A DNA stretch of 6,486 bases from SAR324 cluster bacterium (lineage in GTDB: Bacteria; SAR324; NAC60-12): the NCBI GenBank assembly GCA_028822475.1, contig JAPKDT010000121.1:1-6486 (forward strand), read 5' to 3'. This document shows positions 1 through 6,486 of this stretch, in pieces; the stretch's first letter is position 1, and each line of letters begins with the position of its first letter. Below the pieces are notes generated by a model. That model saw only the letters and a program-made list of their open reading frames with translations, was not told the DNA's origin and searched no databases. The position numbers and the translations under genes were made by a program.

Positions 1-300
1 ATTATTTCCGGTGGTGAAAATATCAGCAGTGTCGAAATTGAAAACGTGCTTTACCAGCATGAGGATATTCTGGAAGCTGCTGTGGTAGCACGTACCGATG
101 AAAAGTGGGGTGAAACTCCCTGCGCTTTTGTGGTGCTGAAATCAGCTGGTTCACTCAATGAAAAAGATGTAATTGAGTTTTGCAGGACAAAGCTTTCCGG
201 ATTTAAAATTCCAAAAAATATTGTATTTAGTGAACTGCCTAAAACTTCCACTGGAAAAATTCGCAAATCTGTCTTGCGAGAGCAGACCAAACAATTGTAA
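1..300 (+). CDS. Acyl-CoA synthetase (AMP-forming), C-terminal end only
   Basis: This is the last 99 residues of an ANL-superfamily adenylate-forming enzyme; the 5' part lies outside the window and the frame is open from base 1. Such enzymes activate a carboxylic acid with ATP to an acyl-adenylate and then transfer it to CoA in the cytoplasm. The fragment starts in the [12 protein letters not shown] motif, just past the hinge that joins the large N-terminal and the small mobile C-terminal domain. It runs through the C-terminal domain (DEKWGE, then GFKIPK) to [10 protein letters not shown], where the lysine of TGK (visible residue 86) is the conserved residue of the adenylation half-reaction. 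It stops 9 residues later, as is normal. The GGENISSVE form is typical of medium-chain, fatty-acid and DMSP/MMPA-type CoA ligases, but substrate cannot be read from this domain. No clear terminator follows. Confidence 0.9.
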   Translation: MISGGENISSVEIENVLYQHEDILEAAVVARTDEKWGETPCAFVVLKSAGSLNEKDVIEFCRTKLSGFKIPKNIVFSELPKTSTGKIRKSVLREQTKQL

Positions 301-324
301 TCTTATGGAGTAAACATTTATGAT
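295..324 (+). promoter_or_regulatory. Possible sigma70-type promoter for pgk
   Basis: TTGTAA (295-300, 4 of 6 to the -35 consensus) is separated by 18 bases from TATGAT (319-324, 5 of 6 to the -10 consensus). Transcription would begin near 331 and leave a leader of about 60-75 bases before pgk. The -35 element overlaps the stop codon of the upstream ligase. The region is AT-rich, so chance matches are likely, and read-through from the ligase gene is an alternative. A small inverted repeat, CTTTA/TAAAG with a 5-base loop (331-345), lies just downstream; it is too weak and AT-rich to be called a terminator. Confidence 0.3.
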
Positions 325-391
325 ATTGTTCTTTAAATAATAAAGTGCTGCAAGTTTCATAAATTTTTACTTCATCCTTTCAATTTGGAAA

Positions 392-1612
392 ATGAAGAAA
401 ATGAGCATGATCGACAAACAATTCATTGAAGCTTTACCCCTTGAAGGCCGGCGTGTATTGACACGTGTAGACTTTAATGTTCCGTTGAATGATGAGCTTA
501 TAATTACGGATAACGGACGAATCACCGGCGCTTTGCCAACAATTCGCCATATTGTTGAACAAGGTGGGAAAGCAGTTCTGATGTCACATTTGGGACGTCC
601 TGGAGGTGAGAGGGTTGAAAAGATGAGTTTAAAACCTGTAGCGGAAGAACTTTCAGGGCTTCTCGGACAAAAGGTGATTTTAGCTCCGGATTGCATCGGC
701 CATGAAGTCGAAACTCTGGTCAACAGCATGCAAAATGGCGAGGTGGTTTTACTGGAAAATTTGCGTTTTCACAAAGCAGAAACTAAGAATGAAACTGAAT
801 TTTGCAAAGAGTTGGGAAAACTCGGTGATGTGTATGTCAATGATGCATTCGGAACTGCGCATCGAGCGCATGCATCAACTGCCGGAGTTACAGAATTTAT
901 TGCGGAATCCGCGGTTGGGTATTTGATACGTAAGGAACTTCAGTTTTTAGGCAGTGCTATTTCAGAGCCGATAAGACCTTTTGCCGCAATTCTGGGTGGC
1001 GCAAAAGTTTCAGATAAAATTAAGGTTATTGAAAAACTACTGGACAAAGTTCAAACTTTGATCATCGGTGGAGGCATGGCCTGCACTTTTATGAAAGCAC
1101 AGGGACACAAAATCGGTGCTTCTCTACTGGAAGAAGACTCGCTGGATTATGCAAATGAACTGATAAACAAGGCCCAGGAAAAAGGTGTTGAACTGCTGTT
1201 GCCGATTGATGCCGTGATTGCTGACCGTTTTGATAAAAATGCTGAAACACGTTTAGTAACTGCAGAGGAAGGTGCTCCGGAAGGCTGGTTGATTCTGGAC
1301 ATTGGCCCGCAAAGTACTGAAATATTTTGTGAAGCGGTACTTCGTTCCGGAACTGTACTCTGGAATGGTCCAATGGGTGTCTTTGAGATGGAAGCCTTTG
1401 CAAAAGGTACATTCGCTATCGCGCAAAGTCTTGCGGAAGCAACTGACAAAGGTACTGTCACAATTATCGGAGGCGGTGATTCCGCGGCTGCGATTCAACA
1501 GTTCGGACTCAGTGACCGTATTACCCATGTTTCCACAGGAGGTGGTGCTTCGCTTGAATTTTTGGAAGGAAAAGAACTTCCGGGTGTGAGCGTAATTCAG
1601 CAATCCAAATAA
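392..1612 (+). CDS. pgk: Phosphoglycerate kinase
   Basis: Cytosolic glycolytic/gluconeogenic enzyme that interconverts 1,3-bisphosphoglycerate + ADP and 3-phosphoglycerate + ATP. The 406-residue protein is full length for the family. The N-terminal, phosphoglycerate-binding domain has RVDFNVPL (25-32), GRIT (42-45), HLGRPGG (66-72), ENLRF (122-126) and NDAFGTAHRAHAS (150-162), which supply the substrate arginines R43, R69, R125 and R158. The C-terminal, nucleotide-binding domain has GGAKVSDK (202-209), GGGMA (226-230), WNGPMGVFE (324-332), GGGDS (360-364) and STGGGAS (381-387). Nothing essential is missing. The start is uncertain: ATG codons stand at 392, 401 and 407. The GGA at 387-389 is too close to 392, while the purine-rich stretch 387-400 fits 401 or 407 better, giving 403 or 401 residues. 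Neither gap nor tpi, common pgk neighbours, is in the window. Confidence 0.97.
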   Translation: MKKMSMIDKQFIEALPLEGRRVLTRVDFNVPLNDELIITDNGRITGALPTIRHIVEQGGKAVLMSHLGRPGGERVEKMSLKPVAEELSGLLGQKVILAPDCIGHEVETLVNSMQNGEVVLLENLRFHKAETKNETEFCKELGKLGDVYVNDAFGTAHRAHASTAGVTEFIAESAVGYLIRKELQFLGSAISEPIRPFAAILGGAKVSDKIKVIEKLLDKVQTLIIGGGMACTFMKAQGHKIGASLLEEDSLDYANELINKAQEKGVELLLPIDAVIADRFDKNAETRLVTAEEGAPEGWLILDIGPQSTEIFCEAVLRSGTVLWNGPMGVFEMEAFAKGTFAIAQSLAEATDKGTVTIIGGGDSAAAIQQFGLSDRITHVSTGGGASLEFLEGKELPGVSVIQQSK

Positions 1613-1641
1613 TTAAACAAGCTTAATTCATTCAGTAGCAA

Positions 1642-1654
1642 ATTATATAATTAT
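1642..1654 (+). promoter_or_regulatory. AT-rich box with exact TATAAT directly before the membrane-protein start
   Basis: The 13 bases before the ATG at 1655 contain a perfect TATAAT (1646-1651) and overlapping near matches (TTATAT at 1643-1648), with no Shine-Dalgarno sequence between them and the start codon. A weak -35 candidate, TTAATT (1623-1628, 3 of 6), sits 17 bases upstream of TATAAT. If used as a -10 box, the transcript would begin at or next to the start codon and be leaderless. It may equally be just an AT-rich spacer that eases ribosome access on a pgk read-through transcript. The same gap holds an inverted repeat AATTAA/TTAATT (1611-1616 and 1623-1628, 6-base loop), which is too AT-rich for an intrinsic terminator. 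Confidence 0.28.
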
Positions 1655-3919
1655 ATGAACGCAGTACTTGAATCAGAAAACGATTCTACCGTAAATTCGG
1701 AAGCACTTACAGATAAAAAGAGTGCAAATTTATCTTTCAGTTTATTCCTTTATCGGTTGATTGCCTACGCGGATGCCAGCCGTTCTATTGCCTCATTTAT
1801 TTTTATCCTCTTTGTAATTGTCATCAGTGACATAATTTTCGGTAAATACCTCTTTGCACCTTATACAGAACTTGTAGAATCCTTCTCCGGAGTTAATCCT
1901 GGAGGATTCGATGAACTTGATGTTGGTTTTGCCCCAGAAGTCTGGCAGGCACTGTTGGGCATGATTCTGGGCACACTTATTCTGGTAATTTCGATTGCGT
2001 CACAAAGTATCCCTAAGCTGATCGATATTTACATGAAGAATATTCCGAGTCTGCTCTACATTTGGTTTTTAATCCTTTCCGGCGGACATGCGCTGATAAT
2101 CAAAATTTATGGAGAAATTGGACTTATCCGTGAACCTAGCAGGATTTTCAATACTCATTTCCTGCTGACGATTTGTTCAATAATCGCCTTCCCTTATGTT
2201 TTCTACATCCTGCGCCAAACCAAACCTACTACTATTATTTACCGTATTTATAACAATAATATGGCTCAGATCACCGCCCTCACATCAAAGAGGAACCGTG
2301 CTCTGGCCCATATTCCAAAAATCGTTGAACATCAGCAGCACTCAATATTTGAAGCACTTAATCAACTTGATGATATTCTTGAGTTTTCCTCTTTCAAGGA
2401 ATTAAAGGCAGACATTGTTCATGATATGAGCATGACTATACAAAATTATATCCGTCTCAAAAAAGGTATTGCTCCAGATTTTTTCAATGTATCCCCAAAA
2501 GTACGCGCCGATATTTCTTTTAAAACAATGGTGGGGCAATTTGGGGAAATGGAACGCAACCAAAGTTTCTACGAACAAAAATGTTTCCGCCTACTGGGTA
2601 ATGTTTATATACGACTGCTGGAACAAGGTGAATTTGATTTGTCTTCGATGATAGCGGGTGAAATGGCAAAACTGGGTTTGACTGCGATAGAAGAGAATAA
2701 CACTGAATTAGTTGATATTATTATTATCCGTTTCAATACTTTGCTGCGTTTTGCCATAAAACATGGTGTGCGTAATAATGAGCCGCGGAATCTTTATAAC
2801 CTCGGATTTTATTATGGAAATTTTATCAAATATTTGGTGGAGCACAAAAGGATCGATCACGTAAAACGCTGTTTCATGTATATGCGTATTTATGGAGTAG
2901 AAATTTTCAAACATGGCAGCAATAGTCCTGCAATGTATTTTATTGTTGATGTGATCGCTACTGAAATGAAAAAAATTATGGAGCAGATTTATCATGACAA
3001 CTGGGACATTGAAATTCAGAATGGAATGCTCAGTGAAATGCTACAGGTTGACAGTCCTCCGGATTTCAATAAAGAGGACATGGCTCGCGGTTTCCTGATC
3101 AACAACGGTGTACGTGTCCTGCAGTTTGGAATAGCCTTATTCTATCAACGTGAAGGAATGGATAATTTTGTTGATCGAATTGCAAAGGACATACTTGATG
3201 ATCTGGAAGTATTAGGGGAAGCAACTTTTTCACAAGTTATAGAAATGACTTCAAACAGGTTACTTTTTTCTGGACCTACTTTTTGGGAGGATACTGATAG
3301 AGGTAATCTCAACATCTACTACACTTCTGATCAGGATCAAATTGATAGTTTTAAGCAGCGTCTTTACGGATTTGCTCAGACACAGTTGAAGAAAACAACG
3401 ACAGAAAAGTATAAACTGACACAAGCAGAAATGGAATTACTATGGGAAATGTCACGGATGACGAAAATAAAGGAAGTGCACCAAGTCAGTACCAATGCTG
3501 CAAATTTTGAGTTAATCCTGAGTGAATTACAGAATATTGACCAGGTACGCCTGGAGGCATTAATTTCTTTACGTGAAAAACTGAAATTCAATTCAGAGAA
3601 CCCCAAACTAATTATCACCACTAGCCGTCAGATTGCGGTGGGTACAAAACTGAAAATTTCAGGCAATTTTTCTGGAAAGAAGGAGCAACAGGAAATAGAG
3701 GCAACTGTGAAGTTGAACACGCCGAACTTTATTTTTGTGAAAATGTCAGCTTCTACAGACAGCAAAATGTTTGATAAATTTTCAGCCTTGACTGTCAGCT
3801 TCCGACCTTTGCGGCAAAAGATGGTTTATCAATTTGAGGCAGATCCTCAAGGGGCAGGAGCAAACGGTCTGCAGCGTGTCGCCCATGCAGATGCTGTCAA
3901 AATTATAGAGGAACTTTAA
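1655..3919 (+). CDS. Uncharacterised four-helix membrane protein with long cytoplasmic region and C-terminal PilZN-like barrel
   Basis: I do not recognise this 754-residue protein as a named family. Four hydrophobic segments are visible at about 46-67, 97-117, 130-151 and 167-186. Lysines and arginines cluster at the N-terminus, between helices 2 and 3 and after helix 4, which places both ends in the cytoplasm. An acidic loop (68-96) would lie outside. The membrane part, with an ASQSIPKLI stretch after helix 2, faintly recalls DUF2254-type proteins; this is a weak impression. Residues about 190-645 look almost wholly alpha-helical, with no Walker, kinase, GGDEF, EAL or protease motif that I can find. 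Residues about 650-732 are beta-rich: GTKLKISG, EATVKL, NFIFVKMS, ALTVSFRPL and MVYQFEADPQG. Their order matches the N-terminal domain of YcgR/YpfA proteins. The c-di-GMP motif RxxxR...(D/N)xSxxG of a following PilZ domain is absent, and the protein ends 22 residues later. No signal peptide. The start lacks a Shine-Dalgarno sequence but no better one is near. A membrane-anchored sensor or scaffold role is inference only. Confidence 0.85.
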   Translation: MNAVLESENDSTVNSEALTDKKSANLSFSLFLYRLIAYADASRSIASFIFILFVIVISDIIFGKYLFAPYTELVESFSGVNPGGFDELDVGFAPEVWQALLGMILGTLILVISIASQSIPKLIDIYMKNIPSLLYIWFLILSGGHALIIKIYGEIGLIREPSRIFNTHFLLTICSIIAFPYVFYILRQTKPTTIIYRIYNNNMAQITALTSKRNRALAHIPKIVEHQQHSIFEALNQLDDILEFSSFKELKADIVHDMSMTIQNYIRLKKGIAPDFFNVSPKVRADISFKTMVGQFGEMERNQSFYEQKCFRLLGNVYIRLLEQGEFDLSSMIAGEMAKLGLTAIEENNTELVDIIIIRFNTLLRFAIKHGVRNNEPRNLYNLGFYYGNFIKYLVEHKRIDHVKRCFMYMRIYGVEIFKHGSNSPAMYFIVDVIATEMKKIMEQIYHDNWDIEIQNGMLSEMLQVDSPPDFNKEDMARGFLINNGVRVLQFGIALFYQREGMDNFVDRIAKDILDDLEVLGEATFSQVIEMTSNRLLFSGPTFWEDTDRGNLNIYYTSDQDQIDSFKQRLYGFAQTQLKKTTTEKYKLTQAEMELLWEMSRMTKIKEVHQVSTNAANFELILSELQNIDQVRLEALISLREKLKFNSENPKLIITTSRQIAVGTKLKISGNFSGKKEQQEIEATVKLNTPNFIFVKMSASTDSKMFDKFSALTVSFRPLRQKMVYQFEADPQGAGANGLQRVAHADAVKIIEEL

Positions 3920-4632
3920 TCAAACAGAGAAGCCTGCGCTGCAGGAGGATCTGGCTTTTTTTCTACGGCTTCAGCTTTATCCAGTTTTTTAAGACAATCG
4001 GGATTATCGAATGATGGGACGCTGACTTTTCGAGAAACTCTCCATGCTTCCATTTTGTCCGCAGGAAAAGGGCGAAGGAGTTTTCGCGGAGAACTTCCTG
4101 TTCCGGAATGATCCAGCCAGATAGCTCCGCTTGAAGGTGTTAAAATGACCGGCATACGGTGATGAATTTCTTGCATCAATGAGTTTGCGGCTATTGTCAG
4201 AATAGCACAGGTTCGCCGAGTCTCTCCTTCAGGTGAAAGCCACTCTTCCCACAAACCCGCAAATGCCATGGGACTTTCGTTTTGTAAGCGGATAAAATAA
4301 GGCAGTTTTTGGCCACCCTCTTTCGTCCATTCATAAAATCCGGATGCCGGGATCAAGCAACGTCTCTTGCGGAAGGCATGCCGAAATGAAGGTTTTTCCT
4401 CAGCAGTTTCCGCCCGTGCGTTGATCATCGGATTAGGCTCTTTCGCCCAAAAAGGAATTAAGCCCCATTCACGCATTTCAAGAGTGCGAAAGCCATTCTG
4501 CTGAATTATGACCGGAATTCTCTGAGAAGGACAAATATTGTAACGTGGTTCCAGAATCATTTCTGACTGCAATACATCGAACCCGCTCATCACTTTGTCT
4601 TCACTGTCTGTTTGGGTAAATCGACCGCACAT
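3916..4632 (-). CDS. yedK: SRAP-domain protein (YedK/HMCES family), abasic-site DNA-protein crosslinker
   Basis: SRAP proteins bind single-stranded DNA and form a stable thiazolidine link between Cys2 and the ring-opened sugar of an abasic site, shielding it during replication and repair. This 238-residue protein has the whole active site: MCGRF with Cys2 exposed after Met removal, NARAET (N71, R73), GFYEW (E101, the YedK Glu105 equivalent) and IHHRMP (H157, the YedK His160 equivalent). WGLIPFW (56-62) is also conserved. E. coli YedK is about 222 residues. The extra length here is a C-terminal tail, rich in lysine, proline and alanine, that ends QASLFD (233-238), a good match to the bacterial sliding-clamp binding motif. 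The gene starts two bases after the tgt stop and shares its own stop with the convergent gene through TTAA at 3916-3919. The family call is secure; the tail function is inferred. Confidence 0.95.
   Translation of the reverse strand: MCGRFTQTDSEDKVMSGFDVLQSEMILEPRYNICPSQRIPVIIQQNGFRTLEMREWGLIPFWAKEPNPMINARAETAEEKPSFRHAFRKRRCLIPASGFYEWTKEGGQKLPYFIRLQNESPMAFAGLWEEWLSPEGETRRTCAILTIAANSLMQEIHHRMPVILTPSSGAIWLDHSGTGSSPRKLLRPFPADKMEAWRVSRKVSVPSFDNPDCLKKLDKAEAVEKKPDPPAAQASLFD
3926..3962 (+). terminator. Likely intrinsic terminator after the membrane-protein gene
   Basis: Seven bases after the plus-strand stop codon an AAGCC arm (3930-3934) can pair with GGCTT (3953-3957), followed by a run of seven T (3956-3962). 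A/T and G/T pairs can extend the base outward. Inside the loop, TGC/GCA (3935-3937 with 3941-3943) can add a small inner stem. The competing hairpin CCTGC-GCT-GCAGG (3933-3945) is more compact but sits farther from the T run. The whole element lies within the 3' coding end of the convergent SRAP gene, where the T run is read as lysine codons. Read on the other strand it has no T run, so it would act on plus-strand transcripts only. Confidence 0.45.
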
Positions 4633-4634
4633 GC

Positions 4635-5768
<1,134 letters not shown>

Positions 5769-5773
5769 CTAAG

Positions 5774-6486
5774 TCAGATGGCGGGATAAATATTTTGCAT
5801 GATGGACGTCGTCTGCTCCTGCTGCTTTTTAAAGATTTCCTCTTCGCTTTCAGTAACCGGCGGTACATCAGGATCGATCAGAAAAAGTGACTGCCCCCTG
5901 GAAACTATGATTCCGGAACCGGCTTCTACACAAATTTTACGGATAGTACCCGGAAATTCTGCTCTTATCTGATTGAACATTTTCATAACTTCCAATAAAC
6001 CTAAAACATCTCCTTCTTCAATGTGCTGACCTTCACTGACATATTCTTCTGCATCAGGGGTTTCACGTGAATAAAAGGTGCCACCGGTCCAGGCTAATAT
6101 TTCATTACCGCTCGCCGGAAGCTGTGGGGCGAGCTCTGCTATCAATTCTTCTGCCAACTCCGGATCACTAAATTCTTGTGGAATTTCCACCTCCAACTTA
6201 TCATTTCCGCGGAATTCAAAAAATCCGGCTTTTTCTGCGATAATCTCAGGAAGCCGTAATAACTCCAAAGAAACTTGATGGCCTTTGTGAGCAGCGACAA
6301 TTCTCTCCCAGAATTTAGGATTTTCGTCCCTCAAAAAAGGTGCAGGAGGTTTTTTAGTATTTAGCAATGCTGTTAATTCGGGCCATGACATATCTGACTG
6401 ACCAAATTTGTGAGTCAAATCACTGTAAAAGGCCGCCGCACTTTCCAATAATTTCTGATCGTTGACCCAAATCTGTTCACTTGGAG
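5774..6486 (-). CDS. Biotin-carrier-domain protein, C-terminal part (acyl-CoA carboxylase-like)
   Basis: The frame is open from the window edge (6486) to the TGA at 5774-5776, giving 236 visible residues. An internal TTG (6448) and ATG (6386) are in frame, but neither has a ribosome binding site, so this is most likely the end of a larger protein. Residues about 130-206 of the visible part form a biotinyl domain like AccB: TGGTFYSRETPDAEEYVSEG includes the AccB-type thumb, and EVMKM holds the biotin-accepting lysine (codon at 5981-5983). EVMKM is an accepted variant of EAMKM. The domain would carry carboxyl-biotin between biotin carboxylase and carboxyltransferase sites. The preceding 130 residues are acidic, mostly helical and not recognised. 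Some 33 residues follow the domain, acidic and then glutamine-rich, where AccB normally stops. It could be the end of an acetyl/propionyl-CoA carboxylase alpha chain or of a fused carboxylase; the missing 5' part would decide. Confidence 0.85.
   Translation of the reverse strand, partial: PSEQIWVNDQKLLESAAAFYSDLTHKFGQSDMSWPELTALLNTKKPPAPFLRDENPKFWERIVAAHKGHQVSLELLRLPEIIAEKAGFFEFRGNDKLEVEIPQEFSDPELAEELIAELAPQLPASGNEILAWTGGTFYSRETPDAEEYVSEGQHIEEGDVLGLLEVMKMFNQIRAEFPGTIRKICVEAGSGIIVSRGQSLFLIDPDVPPVTESEEEIFKKQQEQTTSIMQNIYPAI

Noticed and set aside
367..729. Open frame of 120 codons on the minus strand across the start of pgk
   Set aside because: It lies antisense to highly conserved pgk motifs, has no recognisable protein features and no ribosome binding site; it is a shadow of pgk.
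1089..1603. Several minus-strand open frames of 104-116 codons inside pgk
   Set aside because: They overlap each other in different frames and lie opposite conserved kinase motifs; composition is typical of antisense reading.
1611..1628. Inverted repeat AATTAA/TTAATT after pgk as terminator
   Set aside because: The stem is wholly A/T, six pairs long and has no following T run, so it would not end transcription.
2708..2995. Minus-strand open frame of 95 codons inside the membrane-protein gene
   Set aside because: It is Asn/Ile/His-rich from AT-rich antisense reading, has no ribosome binding site, and the plus-strand gene is uninterrupted here.
3644..3850. c-di-GMP-binding PilZ domain at the end of the membrane protein
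   Set aside because: The RxxxR and (D/N)xSxxG binding motifs are not present; only a likeness to the PilZN barrel remains.

Overview
The window looks like chromosomal DNA of a Gram-negative-type heterotroph of moderate-to-low GC. It carries six protein genes on two converging units and no RNA genes, insertion sequences or CRISPR arrays that I can see. Shine-Dalgarno signals are mostly weak or absent, the tRNA-guanine transglycosylase is of the bacterial type, and an AccB-like biotin domain is present. I cannot name the phylum from this alone; a deltaproteobacterial or SAR324-like marine lineage is only a guess.

Plus strand, 1-3919: the window opens inside the C-terminal domain of an acyl-CoA synthetase (ends at 300). 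A 91-bp gap follows, with a possible promoter for pgk (phosphoglycerate kinase, 392-1612). After an AT-rich 42-bp gap comes a 754-residue membrane protein (1655-3919). It has four N-terminal transmembrane segments, a long helical cytoplasmic region and a C-terminal beta-rich domain that resembles the YcgR/YpfA N-terminal (PilZN) fold. This is the least explained gene in the window.

Minus strand, 6486-3916: a tight cluster is transcribed toward the plus-strand genes. First is the 3' part of a biotin-carrier-domain protein (runs off the window at 6486). Eight bases later comes tgt (queuosine tRNA-guanine transglycosylase), and two bases after that a YedK/HMCES-type SRAP protein that caps abasic sites in single-stranded DNA. 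The SRAP ribosome binding site lies inside the last codons of tgt, so these two are probably translationally coupled.

The two units meet tail to tail: the stop codons of the membrane protein and the SRAP gene share a TTAA at 3916-3919. A likely intrinsic terminator for the plus-strand gene lies inside the SRAP coding tail. That same SRAP tail ends in QASLFD, a good match to the bacterial sliding-clamp binding pentapeptide. This suggests a route by which the protein could be brought to replication forks, and it is the sharpest testable observation here. Metabolically, the ligase, pgk and the biotin protein belong to acyl-CoA and central carbon metabolism, but they need not form one pathway.
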